From Pseudomonadota bacterium (GTDB lineage: Bacteria; Pseudomonadota; Alphaproteobacteria; Acetobacterales; Acetobacteraceae): 59,041 nt of DNA. The first letter of the stretch is position 1. Each line of letters starts with the position of its first letter. A program made the translations under genes and the position numbers. The notes beneath the pieces were generated by a model, which saw only the letters and a program-made list of their open reading frames with translations, searched no databases and had not been told where the DNA came from. Positions 17,029 to 26,300 of this stretch are shown piece by piece. Location: positions 1 through 59,041 of the forward strand of contig JAKBCH010000007.1 of the NCBI GenBank assembly GCA_021808055.1, given 5' to 3'.

Positions 17029-17128
17029 GCGCGCAACTTAAACGGGAATTCATTTTTCTACCAGCACGCGGTAAGGCTTGCCTGGATGGGCGGCAACGTC
17101 AATACAAACCGGTGGGGAGGTAACGCCA

Positions 17129-18028
17129 ATGCCGAGCTGGCAATCCTATATCGTGCATCCGGTGTTGCGCTTGTTGGTAAAACGTAAACTTGAGAAGGCA
17201 TTCACGCCGGTTGAGGCGCGGGCGGCTCTCGGCAACCATCCGCAGCAGCCGATGCGGGGCGTTTCGTTTTCAGCCGATATCCAGAATGTGCCGGGCGAGT
17301 GGGCGAAGGGTGAGGCTCCCCACACCGGGATGATGCTGTATCTGCATGGTGGAGGTTATTTTGCCTGCTCTGCGGTAACGCATCGCCCTATTACCGGCGG
17401 GTTTGCCCGGCATGGCTTCACGGTGTTCGCGCCGGACTATCGCTTGGCACCGGAGCATCCATTCCCCGCGGCGGTTGAGGATGCGCTGGCATCTTACCGC
17501 GCTCTGCTGGCATTGCATGGGGCCGGGCGGCTGGTGGTGGCGGGGGATTCAGCCGGGGGTGGGTTGGCTCTAGCCACGCTTTTGGCCGCCCGTGAGGCAG
17601 GTTTGGCGCTACCGTCCGCTTTGGTGCTGTTTTCCCCCTGGACCGATCTGGCCGCCACGGGTGCGTCCATCCAGGTTAATGCGGCGCGGGAGAGTATGCT
17701 GGTGGCGGCGCGCATTTCCGAGGTGGCGGCGCTATATCTGCAAGGCGTTTCGCCGGAAACGCCTTTGGCGTCCCCGCTTTATGCTGACCTGGCGGGCCTG
17801 CCGCCGACTTTGATCCAGGTTTCCGAACGGGAGATTTTGCTGGATGATTCCCGGCGGGTGGCTGAGAAGATGAACGCCGCTGGTGGCCGGGCGGAGCTTT
17901 CCATCTGGCCTAACCTGCCCCATGCATGGCAGATCAGCCAGGCATTCCTGCCCGAAGCGCGCCAGGCGCTGGCTCAGGCGGCGGAATTTGCCAAGTCCGC
18001 CCTTGCATCTGCGGCTGTGCCCGCGTAA
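17129..18028 (+). CDS. Alpha/beta hydrolase, hormone-sensitive-lipase (HSL) family
   Basis: A 299-residue esterase/lipase. The oxyanion motif HGGGYF and the nucleophile elbow GDSAGGGLA are typical of the HSL (bacterial family IV) group; Asp in the ILLDDS segment and His in NLPHAW complete the triad. It probably hydrolyses short acyl esters in the cytoplasm. A longer frame starts at 17078, but GGGAGGT lies directly upstream of the ATG at 17129, so this start is preferred. It precedes rpmE by 60 bp; co-transcription is possible. Confidence 0.9.
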   Translation: MPSWQSYIVHPVLRLLVKRKLEKAFTPVEARAALGNHPQQPMRGVSFSADIQNVPGEWAKGEAPHTGMMLYLHGGGYFACSAVTHRPITGGFARHGFTVFAPDYRLAPEHPFPAAVEDALASYRALLALHGAGRLVVAGDSAGGGLALATLLAAREAGLALPSALVLFSPWTDLAATGASIQVNAARESMLVAARISEVAALYLQGVSPETPLASPLYADLAGLPPTLIQVSEREILLDDSRRVAEKMNAAGGRAELSIWPNLPHAWQISQAFLPEARQALAQAAEFAKSALASAAVPA

Positions 18029-18088
18029 AGCCGGGTGATCATTGCTGCCGGTCGGGATCGGCGGCTGTTTCTGCATGGAGCTTACACG

Positions 18089-18316
18089 GTGAAAGCCAAC
18101 ATTCATCCGGACTATCACGAGATCAATATCATCATGACGGATGGTACGGAATTCAAAACCATGTCCTGCATGGGCAAGGCTGGCGATACCCTGCGCCTGG
18201 ATATCGACCCGAAATCTCATCCGGCGTGGACCGGCGTGCAGCGCGTGATGGATACGGGCGGCCAGGTCGCCAAGTTCAACAAGAAATTCGCGGGCATCGG
18301 CGCGCGCAGCAAATAA
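18089..18316 (+). CDS. rpmE: 50S ribosomal protein L31
   Basis: A 75-residue L31 beginning with GTG and [11 protein letters not shown], with the family block [22 protein letters not shown] lies 8 bases before the GTG. Only one Cys is present, so it is the zinc-independent type and lacks the four-Cys site. It is followed by a strong terminator, which closes the unit. Confidence 0.96.
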   Translation: MKANIHPDYHEINIIMTDGTEFKTMSCMGKAGDTLRLDIDPKSHPAWTGVQRVMDTGGQVAKFNKKFAGIGARSK

Positions 18317-18350
18317 GGTTTTTCGGCTTCGCGAGGAGTGGTTAACGCCA

Positions 18351-18374
18351 AAGGCCGCCCAGAGGGCGGCCTTT
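18351..18374 (+). terminator. Rho-independent terminator after rpmE
   Basis: A perfect 8-bp GC stem (GGCCGCCC at 18351-18358, GGGCGGCC at 18362-18369), three-base loop and TTTTT. On the other strand the stem is followed by a short TTT, so it may also weakly stop transcripts leaving flgN. Confidence 0.92.
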
Positions 18375-18400
18375 TTGCATTCAGGAGCGGATGGAGCCGT

Positions 18401-18874
18401 TTAGGCTTCAGCGATCAGCCTTCCGGCTTCCTGCACGCCCAAAGCCTGCAAGCTGCGCAAGGCAGCATTTAAACCCCGGTTGAGCTGTTGCGCCCGGCGG
18501 CTGGCATTCACGGAACGCTTGGCAAAACGGGTGAGCGCGCCGCGCAGCGCCTCGGCCAAGCCCGCCGCGTCTGTCTGCTCAATATGGCGGAGCTGTGCGG
18601 CGGCGGCGGCAAGGTCTGAGGCACCAAGCTGGGCCATGGCCTCGGCGATGTCTGCGAAAGCTGGTGCGGCATCATTCAGCGCCACTTCCACACTCGCCGC
18701 TGCTTCAGAGATTTCGTTCGGTTTACCAGCAAGCATCAAACTGTCGAGTTTTTGCAGTTTGAGTGTCAGATCTTCAACCAGCGCCAGCCCCTGAGCCAGA
18801 AGATCGGTCACTTGCGGGGCATCGGCTTTGTTTGTTGGTGTGGTCACCGGGCGAAACTGCCCGGAAATATTCAT
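18401..18874 (-). CDS. flgN: FlgN-like flagellar export chaperone
   Basis: A 157-residue, almost entirely helical protein (LALVEDLTLKLQKLDSLMLAGKPNEISEAAASVEV). FlgN keeps the hook-junction proteins FlgK and FlgL unfolded and delivers them to the export gate. Sequence identity within the family is always low, so the assignment leans on helix pattern, length and context. It is the last gene of fliD-fliS-flgM-flgN; its ATG overlaps the flgM stop as ATGA. The flgM-flgN pair is classical in gammaproteobacteria. Confidence 0.68.
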   Translation of the reverse strand: MNISGQFRPVTTPTNKADAPQVTDLLAQGLALVEDLTLKLQKLDSLMLAGKPNEISEAAASVEVALNDAAPAFADIAEAMAQLGASDLAAAAAQLRHIEQTDAAGLAEALRGALTRFAKRSVNASRRAQQLNRGLNAALRSLQALGVQEAGRLIAEA

Positions 18875-19179
18875 CGTGGTGTCTCGTTTAGAACGGTGGA
18901 TATGGCCTGGGCCAGGCTTTCCGGGGAGACATTATAGCTGCCATTGGCCAGAGCGGCTTTGATGGCGCTGACGTTTTGCTGGTTCACCCCGGAAGCACCG
19001 CGCGCGGCACCAACAAGGGCGGCGCTGGTTTGCGCGGCTTGGCTCAGCGTTACGGAGTCGGCCTGGCCTGATTGGTTGGTTGCGCTCGGCTTTGCCTTGG
19101 CCGCGGGCGGGGACGGGGGCGAGGGGGCGGCGGCATCCAAGGCCGGTAATTGCGTAAAGGGCTGAATCGTATTGCTCAT
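18871..19179 (-). CDS. flgM: FlgM, anti-sigma-28 factor
   Basis: A 102-residue protein with a disordered Pro/Ala-rich N-terminus and the FlgM C-terminal pattern: DSVTLSQAA, then VSAIKAALANGSYNVSPESLAQAI, the helix that grips FliA. FlgM holds the flagellar sigma factor inactive until the hook is finished, then is exported. A matching sigma factor gene is at 32352-32915. The gene overlaps fliS (stop at 19176) and flgN by four bases each. Confidence 0.85.
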   Translation of the reverse strand: MSNTIQPFTQLPALDAAAPSPPSPPAAKAKPSATNQSGQADSVTLSQAAQTSAALVGAARGASGVNQQNVSAIKAALANGSYNVSPESLAQAISTVLNETPR

Positions 19180-19568
19180 ATGGACACCATGCTTTCAGAT
19201 GCTTTTATCATGTCACGGTCCAGAAAGGATAAAGCAGCGTCGAAATCTTGCAATGCTTGTGGGCTATCTTCGGTGTTGGCCCGCAGCAGGGTAAAGCGCA
19301 GCGCAGCGTAGATCGTCATGAGAGCAGGGCCGAGTGTGGTGCCCTCGGCGGTGTCGAGCACGCCGGACATAACGTTCAGCAGCTCATCCGCGCGGGAGAT
19401 CATCAGCGCCTTTGTTGCTTGGTCGTTTTGTTCCAGGGCAATGCGCGCGCGGCGGCCATAATGGCGCAGTCCTCTCCAGCCCTGGCGCAGCCAGTGCAGG
19501 CCAGGCTCGCCATCGAACATGGCGGCGCGGTAGGTGGCATTGACGGCATCCATGCTGATTTCGTTCAT
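19176..19568 (-). CDS. fliS: FliS, flagellin export chaperone
   Basis: A 130-residue helical protein. The pattern YRAAMFDGEPGLHWLRQGWRGL, ALEQNDQATKALMISRADELLNVM and IYAALRFTLLRANTED follows FliS. FliS binds the C-terminus of flagellin in the cytoplasm and prevents premature assembly. It is immediately downstream of fliD (3 bp), the conserved fliD-fliS order. In many alphaproteobacteria FliS is missing and FlaF/FlbT act instead, so its presence is notable. Confidence 0.85.
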   Translation of the reverse strand: MNEISMDAVNATYRAAMFDGEPGLHWLRQGWRGLRHYGRRARIALEQNDQATKALMISRADELLNVMSGVLDTAEGTTLGPALMTIYAALRFTLLRANTEDSPQALQDFDAALSFLDRDMIKASESMVSI

Positions 19569-19571
19569 GTT

Positions 19572-20966
19572 TTAGCCTGAGCTGGAAGAGGTGTTGCCAA
19601 GGAATACGCCGAGATAAGCCTGGGTGATGCTGGCGGAGGTCGCTGAGTTTTCCGCGGTTGTGTATTGGGCGGCCAGGCTTTTCAACGTCGCTGAACTTTG
19701 TTGGGTCATCAGGGTGATCTGCTGGTCGATCGAATTGATCGAATCATTCAGAGATTTTGTTTGCGCGCTGATAAAGCCGGTGATGCTGGTGCCGGAGGTG
19801 ACGGTGGAGGCGCTGCCAGAATTGCCGATGGCGCTGGAGGTGATGTTGTTGAGGCTGGTGTAAAGCTTGGAAATCAGGCTGCCGACGCTGGTGGGATTTT
19901 TGGCGTAGGCTGAGGAAAACGCCGTACTGTTGAAGGTGACACCACCTGCGCTGGTGATGGAAAGGCCAATGGCATTGGCGCTGAGGCCGCTGGATTCCAG
20001 GTTGCTCACAGCACTCATCAACTGGTTCTTGAGGTTGGTGGCCGAGAAATTGCCCAATAGCGGGCCGGTTTTGGCGGAAGCGGAAGAAGCCGCGCTGGAG
20101 GATTTTGAGGAAGCGAATTTGGTCTCACTCGCAATCGCCGAGATGGCGGCGTTCAGGCTGGTGGCAACACTGGAAACTTTGCTGGAAAGCCCGGCGGGGG
20201 ACGAGCTGGCCGAGAGTGCTGCATTGCCCGAGCTAACCAGCGAAATGGTAGCACCGGCCACAGCGCTGCTCAGCGTGTTGGTGGTGCTGGTGATGGGGAT
20301 GCCGTTGAGGGTGAGCGAGGCGTTGGCCGCGGTTTGCGCCAGCACCTCGGTGCCCGGCGTGGCGGTGCTGTAGGAAAATTGCGCCAGCGCTCCGGTGCCG
20401 GAAACTGAAAAAGCCGCGCTGGCACCCGTGCTGCTGCTGTTTAACACCAGCCTTGTGCCGGTGCTGGTGCCGATCAGTGAGGCTTTGACGCCGCCGGCCT
20501 GCTTGTTGATGGCGGCGGCGATGTTATTTAGCGTCATGCTGCCGGAACCGAGCGAAATGGTTTCGCTTTTGCCGCTGGCCAGGGTCACCGCCAAAGTGCC
20601 CGCCCCGCCGGAAAGCGTGCTGCCCGCCGAGCTGATCAGCCCGGAATAAAGCTCCTGCCCTTTGGCCAGGGAGATGTTGGTGAGATTATAGGTGCCGGTG
20701 GCGGCGGTGGCGCCAACGGTGGCGGTGGCGGTGGCGGTGTTGCTGCTGGTTACCGCGCGGCTGTTGATGGTGGACAGGGTTTTGATGCTGGCCAGACTAT
20801 CAGACAGCGTGGAGACAGCGCCGCTGATGCTGCCCCAGGCGGAAATAATCGCTTTGTCTGTGGTAACCTGGCTCTGCAGATTGACGATGGGCGCTTCGAG
20901 GCGCTTCGTGACCGTGGCGATCTGGGAATTGACCGCGGCGGAGCTGAGTGAAGACACAGTCGACAT
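19572..20966 (-). CDS. fliD: FliD, flagellar filament cap (hook-associated protein 2)
   Basis: A 464-residue filament-cap protein, rich in Ser, Ala and Thr. It starts MSTVSSLSSAAVNSQIATV, has a FliD N-domain (RLEAPIVNLQSQVTTDKAIISAWGSISGAVSTL), and ends with the heptad helix SINSIDQQITLMTQQSSATLKSLAAQYT. The longer frame begins at 21011, but that start would lie inside the hairpin after fliC, so ATG 20966 (after AGGTG) is chosen. It caps the growing filament outside the cell and is exported through the type III gate. It leads the fliD-fliS-flgM-flgN unit. Confidence 0.93.
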   Translation of the reverse strand: MSTVSSLSSAAVNSQIATVTKRLEAPIVNLQSQVTTDKAIISAWGSISGAVSTLSDSLASIKTLSTINSRAVTSSNTATATATVGATAATGTYNLTNISLAKGQELYSGLISSAGSTLSGGAGTLAVTLASGKSETISLGSGSMTLNNIAAAINKQAGGVKASLIGTSTGTRLVLNSSSTGASAAFSVSGTGALAQFSYSTATPGTEVLAQTAANASLTLNGIPITSTTNTLSSAVAGATISLVSSGNAALSASSSPAGLSSKVSSVATSLNAAISAIASETKFASSKSSSAASSASAKTGPLLGNFSATNLKNQLMSAVSNLESSGLSANAIGLSITSAGGVTFNSTAFSSAYAKNPTSVGSLISKLYTSLNNITSSAIGNSGSASTVTSGTSITGFISAQTKSLNDSINSIDQQITLMTQQSSATLKSLAAQYTTAENSATSASITQAYLGVFLGNTSSSSG

Positions 20967-20999
20967 GGCGCACCTGAATTGAACAAATGAAAAGCGTGT

Positions 21000-21024
21000 T
21001 GGCCGGGGCAATATGCCCCGGCCA
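21000..21024 (-). terminator. GC-rich hairpin between fliC and fliD
   Basis: A perfect 11-bp dyad (TGGCCGGGGCA / TGCCCCGGCCA) with a three-base loop, 14 bp after the fliC stop. On the minus strand it is followed by only a broken T run (ACACGCTTTTC), so it may be a partial terminator or a 3'-end stabiliser for flagellin mRNA rather than a full stop. Confidence 0.7.
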
Positions 21025-21038
21025 GATTAACCAAATGC

Positions 21039-22490
21039 TTACGGCAGCAGCGAGAGGTAGCTCTGCTGCAGCTGGGTGGAGGATTTCAATGCCGCCACGC
21101 CAGACTGCGCCTGGATCTGCGCCTGGGTAAGCTGGTTGGCCACCTGCGGAATATTCGCATCCTGCACCACACCCAAAGCCGTGGTCACGTTCTGGCTGGT
21201 GGCGTTAAGGTTGTTGATATTCGCGGTGAGGCGCTGTTGCACCGCACCCAGCTGACCGCCCTGGTTGTTAAGCCCCGCCAGCGCGTATTTGATGACGTTG
21301 ATGGCGCTGTTGGCGCCAGAGGTGGTGCCAACATTGATGTCTGCCAGAGAGCTCAGCTTGGCGGCACCGGAGTTGCCGACCAGTTTGGCCGAACCGCTGA
21401 CGGTGAAGGCAGCGCTGGACTGGAACTGCACCTGGCCCTGCTGGATATCGCCCGTGACGGCCTTAACGGTGCCATTCGTGGAAAGGGTGGTAACAGTGCC
21501 GCCCGCGCCGGCGGTGGTGGCGGTGCCGGCGGAGGCAAACTTGATGTTCTGGCCGTTCTGCTGGGTCAGGGTGAGCTTGCTGCTGGCGCTGGAAGCCACG
21601 ATGCCGCTGGTGCTGCTCTGCTGGTTGATCTGCGAGACAACTTCGGAGAGGCTGGAGGCATTAACAGCCACCGCCCCGCCGATGGTGCTGCCCGAACCAG
21701 AAGCTTGCAGCTTGAACTTGATGTTACCACTGGCGCTGGCGGCCACGGAATATTGTGTCGTGTTGGTCGCCTGCGCCTGCACGCCGGTTTTGCCGGAAAC
21801 ATTATTGGCGGCCTTGGCGATCGCCGCGGCGGATTCCGTGGCGGTGGTGGTAATGCTGCTGGCACCGCCGGTGGGGCCGGTAATCGTCACGGCTGTGCCA
21901 GTAAGCGCACCCGTGGCTGAGACCGCGCCGGAAGAGGCGTTGTTAAAGCCGGTGCCGTAGGATGTGGCGTACATGCCGATACTGTTGGAGGTGGTGTTGC
22001 CGATGGACAGGCTCAGCGTCTGGCCTTCATTGGCGCCCACCTGGAACTGCACGCCAGAGAACGTGCCGTTAAGCAGGTTGATGTTGTTAAACTGGGTCTG
22101 GTTGGCGATGGTGGAAACCTGGCCGGTGAGCTGGCCGACCAGCGTTTGCAGAGACTGCGCTTCCGCCGGGGTCTGCGTGCCGTTGGCTGCCTGCACGGCG
22201 ATGGAGTTGAGCTGCTGCACGATGCCGATCTGCTGGCCGATGGCGCTCTGCGCCGTCTGCAGCAGGGAAACGGCCTGGTTGGCGTTGGAGGTCGCTTGTG
22301 TCAGGCCGTTCAACTGAGAGGTGAAGCCTTGCGCGGTGATATAGCCGGCCGGGTTGTTGGCGGGAGAGTTGATCGACATGCCGCTGGCCAGCTCGCTTTG
22401 CAGCGAATTGTTGGTCTGCGAGGTGGCGGCGATGGAGTTGAGCGCGGAGAGTGCGCCGGAATTGGTGAGAATAGAACCTACGGCCGACAT
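21039..22490 (-). CDS. fliC: Flagellin
   Basis: A 483-residue flagellin, the filament subunit. The N-terminal D0/D1 region (GALSALNSIAATSQTNNSLQSELASGMSINSPANNPAGY) and the C-terminal D1/D0 region (ANINNLNATSQNVTTALGVVQDANIPQVANQL) are conserved. The middle (about residues 170-370) is variable, Ser/Thr/Ala/Gly-rich and carries almost no aromatic residues, which would make it a good target for surface glycosylation. AGGAG lies 10 bases before the ATG and a candidate sigma-28 promoter is upstream. Only one flagellin gene is in the window. Confidence 0.96.
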   Translation of the reverse strand: MSAVGSILTNSGALSALNSIAATSQTNNSLQSELASGMSINSPANNPAGYITAQGFTSQLNGLTQATSNANQAVSLLQTAQSAIGQQIGIVQQLNSIAVQAANGTQTPAEAQSLQTLVGQLTGQVSTIANQTQFNNINLLNGTFSGVQFQVGANEGQTLSLSIGNTTSNSIGMYATSYGTGFNNASSGAVSATGALTGTAVTITGPTGGASSITTTATESAAAIAKAANNVSGKTGVQAQATNTTQYSVAASASGNIKFKLQASGSGSTIGGAVAVNASSLSEVVSQINQQSSTSGIVASSASSKLTLTQQNGQNIKFASAGTATTAGAGGTVTTLSTNGTVKAVTGDIQQGQVQFQSSAAFTVSGSAKLVGNSGAAKLSSLADINVGTTSGANSAINVIKYALAGLNNQGGQLGAVQQRLTANINNLNATSQNVTTALGVVQDANIPQVANQLTQAQIQAQSGVAALKSSTQLQQSYLSLLP

Positions 22491-22527
22491 GGATTGAAGC
22501 TCCTAGGGTTGGGGTTGCCGTACCCAT

Positions 22528-22554
22528 TCATTCGCGCCGGATTGAAAAAGTTTT
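22528..22554 (-). promoter_or_regulatory. Candidate sigma-28 (FliA) promoter of fliC
   Basis: On the minus strand, AAAACTTT (22547-22554) and GCGAATGA (22528-22535) are separated by exactly 11 bases. The FliA consensus is TAAAGTTT-N11-GCCGATAA; the matches are 6/8 and 5/8. The predicted start site is about 30 bases before the AGGAG-ATG of fliC. Genes for FliA and FlgM are in the same locus. Confidence 0.5.
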
Positions 22555-22607
22555 CATGTTTTCAGGAAAAATTTCAGCCGCCGCGTTTTGGCGCGTCAAC
22601 CTCAAGC

Positions 22608-22687
22608 AATCCGCCGCTAAAATAATAAAGTAGAGGGCGATTCAGACTTCAGGCCCGCTCCGGAACCGGCGTGAACGTAAACCGCTC
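22608..22687. repeat. Intergenic repeat, copy B
   Basis: Module 1 at 22608-22659 matches 10108-10158 on the opposite strand in about 43 of 52 positions. Module 2 at 22664-22687 matches 10168-10191 in 23 of 24. The module order is reversed relative to copy A. The right edge supplies the flgA stop codon. See the finding for details. Confidence 0.75.
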
Positions 22688-23370
22688 TAATCAAGCCGCA
22701 ATTCCACGCCTTGCGCTGTCACCTGTGCGGCGAAGCGCCGCCCGCTGGCCTGGTTGGTCAGCAGAATGGTATCGCCGATGCGCCCTGGCTGGTCCGCCGT
22801 GGCATCAATCGCCAGCACCACCCCGCCGCTGTAAACATGCACGGTGACGATCTGGCCGGAGGCCACCACCAGAGGTGCCTGCACATCGTTTTGTGTCACA
22901 ATCATGCCCGCTGGCATGGACATGACGGCCTCAGCGCCGGCAACCTGCGCGGGGTTGGTAAAAACCTGGCGGCCGGCGAAATCTTGAACCGGCATGGGTT
23001 TCACCATCAAGTCTGCTGGGGTGATGCTCTGGCCCGCGGCTAAAGGCTGGGCGGCCACCACCACGGCCAGGCTCTGCGCCACGGTCACGTTGACGTATAA
23101 TGTCCAGTCCGGGGTGGGGCACTGCACCTGGGCCTGCTCATAGGGGGCCATGCCGCTCAGCGTGACCGCCAGAGGGGCTGTGCAGGCAGGCATGGCGGCG
23201 GCTCCGCTTGTGGGCCCCAGGCTTATGCTGGCCCCTGGCGGGGCCAGGTTTTGCGCCGCCACCCGCACGGCTTTGGCCAGAGCCGCCTCGTTCTGCATGG
23301 TCTGCGCCAGGCAGGGCAAGGCGCAGTATGTGGTCATTAATAAAGCCAGGCCAGGCAGAATGGGCTTCAT
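22687..23370 (-). CDS. flgA: FlgA, P-ring assembly chaperone
   Basis: A 227-residue periplasmic protein with a signal peptide (cleavage about residue 22, after CLA). The C-terminal 130 residues form the SAF/FlgA domain: VVVAAQPLAAGQSITPADLMVKPM, RQVFTNPAQVAGAEAVMSMPAGMIVTQNDV, and the closing GDTILLTNQASGRRFAAQVTAQGVELRLD pattern. FlgA assists FlgI polymerisation into the P ring in the periplasm. The ATG overlaps the stop of the large transferase gene upstream (ATGA). The last codon and stop border repeat copy B. Confidence 0.93.
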   Translation of the reverse strand: MKPILPGLALLMTTYCALPCLAQTMQNEAALAKAVRVAAQNLAPPGASISLGPTSGAAAMPACTAPLAVTLSGMAPYEQAQVQCPTPDWTLYVNVTVAQSLAVVVAAQPLAAGQSITPADLMVKPMPVQDFAGRQVFTNPAQVAGAEAVMSMPAGMIVTQNDVQAPLVVASGQIVTVHVYSGGVVLAIDATADQPGRIGDTILLTNQASGRRFAAQVTAQGVELRLD

Positions 23371-26300
23371 TCGGCGGCGCTGGCCAGGTTTGCCGGTGAT
23401 GCCAGCCGGGCCCAGCCGGGTATCTCTTGCTCGATTGTTGACAATGCCAGCGCCGCGGCCCGCGCTTCTGCACCTTGGCGCAAGGTCTCCGGCAGGTCAG
23501 CCACGGCGTTTTGCAGTGCCACCAGCCAGTCTTGCTTACGGTTGGGCAGCCGTAGCGCGCCGAGGCTGGCGGAAGCATCCAACCGGCTGTCGATAATCAG
23601 GCGGCACCCGGCCGCGGCGGCCAACAAGGCGGGGTAATGGTCGGCATGGGTTTCGCTGGCGGCGGGCCGGAGCATAATCTGCGGGCCGGTTTGTGCCAGC
23701 AGATTGGCCCAACCCTGCTCGTTCTCAGGCTGGGCAAGCCGCGCCACCGCGCCGCTATATTGAACGCCGGGTCGTTCAATCACCATCCAGGCGGCAAGCT
23801 CCAGGGTTTCATTCACCAGTTCCTGGAACCAGGGCGGGGCGAAGCCTTCATCCACCCAAAGCACGCGAGGCTTGGTGTTTAACCCTTTCCCAGCCTGAAA
23901 ATTTTGCCAATACCGGTTGGAGAGAGCCGGGCGCCACAGCTCCACCGCATGGCCGCGCGGTGCCAGCTTGCGCAGAGTGGCCGCCAGCCCCGGCGAGGTG
24001 GCAAAAACCCGTTCTGCCGCCGCCAGGGCGGGCAGGGCATCTGGCTCTGGCAAGGTGTTGAATAAGGCCGTGTAAGGCGGGCTGTCGGCGTGTGGCGCGT
24101 GCAGCGGGTTCACCCGCACCCAGGCTTGCGGGGCGCGCCGGGCAAGGTCTGTAGCACTTGGCAGGCCCGGCACCCAATCCGCCTCCATCAGCCCCGCATG
24201 GCGCATGGCCCGGACGGCGTTCAGCGCCGCCACGGCCTGTGCGGCATCGCCGCTCAGCAGCAGGCTGGCTGGGTCTCGTGGGCTGGCGCAAACCAGTCCG
24301 GTGCGGAGTTCCGGCACCAGCAAGTCCCCGTGCAGGGACAAAGCCGGATGGTGATACGGGTCGGCCGACGGCAGGGCGCGCGCGGCCGGCGAGCCAGAGC
24401 GGAAGGCGCATCCGGTATCGATGACGGGAAGGGCATTGTCTGGCATCACGATGCTGACATCGGGTGTCCAGACCAGCCTTGCCCCAGGGGCGCGGAGCTG
24501 GGCGCAGAGATCAATCCAGAGCGCGTCACCTTCTAAATGCGTGGCCATATTGCAGGCGGCCAGTGCCGCGCGGCGGGCCAGCAGCCCTGGCGGGGCGATG
24601 GCGCTGGCTTCCTGGTCCACCAGTAGCCAGCCGCCAGGGCCGGGGGAGGTTGGCTCATGCCCCGCGCCCAGCCTGGCATCCGCGCCGATCACAATCGGCC
24701 CCAGCATCTGCTTTCCGTTTGCACCCAGCGGAGCGATGCTGCGGGCGGCCACCGCCACCACGCCAGGGTCTGCCAGCTTGGTGCGCAGCCCTTCCAGCCA
24801 ATGCGGGGTTAAATCCTGCATCCGCGCATCCAGCACCGCCACCAGCTCAGTTTCGGCCAGCGCAATGGCCTGGGCCAGCGCCGCGCCCTTGCTGGCGGCG
24901 ATGACGGCAAGCACCTTGCCCTCCAGGGCATCTCGCTGGGCCATGACCGCCGTGAGGTAGGTTTGCATCTGTGGAGAAAATGCTGCCCCCGCCAAAATCA
25001 CTGGCCCGGTGAGAGCTTTGCCGCTCAACAGCGCCGTTAACCATTTATCCAGCACCGGAATTTCCGCGCCGTCGCACAGCATGATGATGCTTGTGCCGGG
25101 GTCTTCGGCAACGCGCATATGGTGGAACAACCCTGGATGCTGGCGGTTTTGAATCTCCGCCTTCATGCCGGAAGCCAAGAGATGTTGCGAGAGCGCCTTT
25201 GCCGCGCGGGCGCAGAACACCGCCAGCGGAATATCGTCGCGCTTGCTGTGCGGGCGGCGGCTGAACACCGGCTCTGGCAGGCGTTCAACCTGTGCGCCGC
25301 GCGCGGCCAGGCGCAGCTGAAGGTCATATTCCTCCGCCCCCGCCCATTCCGGGTTAAAGCCACCGGCGGCTTGCAGGGCCTTGGCACCATACCAGACCCA
25401 ATCCCCGATATAAGCGGCCTGGCGCAAACGTGTGATGTCCCAGCCCGGCTTATGGCGTACCCAGCCGCCGTTTTCGCTCGGCACAACCTCGTCGGAATAG
25501 ATCATGTCCGGGTTCGTGCGCGCGGCCAGCAGGGCAAAACGCAGGCAGCCATCCGGGGCAATGATGTCTCCTGCGTTCAGAACGGCGACATAATCCGCCT
25601 CCGCCGCGCAGAGATTGAGTTCATCGCAAAGGCGGCGTGTCATCGCTTCCGGTTCAGCGGAAACAGAAATGATAGAAACACCCTCCAGCGCCAGCGTATC
25701 CGCCGCCAGAATTTTCACCACGGCGGGCGCTTCCCATTGGCTGCGCAAGCTCTCCAGCGTCTCGTTCACGGCGGCGGCCCGCCCGGTGGGGGCGGCGATA
25801 AGCACCGCCAGCCGGGGCAGCTTGCCAGCTTCGGCGCGCAACGCCTCCAGTCGGGCTTTCGCACCTTCATCCGTACGCTCCGCCGGGCGTAGAGCAGCGG
25901 TGGGGCTGGTGGCGTGTGCGGTTGGCAGGAGCGCACCGCCAAAGGCTGGCAAGGCGCGGCCATGGCTGGCACCGATCTCGCTAAGAAATCCAGACAGATC
26001 GGCCGTTTCCGCCGCCAGCTCGTCCCAGAGTTCGGGCTCGAAATCCCGCGCCAGAATGGCGTCCCAGGTGCGGGTGACAAGATCGCGCAAAGGTCGGGCG
26101 AGATCAACGTGGGAGAGTTTTTCCGAGCGGTTGAGCTGGCCGGTGAGGTAGGCGCTGGCTTCGGTTAGATTCGCGTTTAAAGCCAGGCCAAGCTCTGCCT
26201 CAATCCGGCGCAGTTGCGCGGCGGGGTCGGCGAGCAACTCGTGATAGGTCAGCCAGCTTCGTGGCAGATGCCGCGCCAGGCGTTCCGCATCTGTTGCGTA

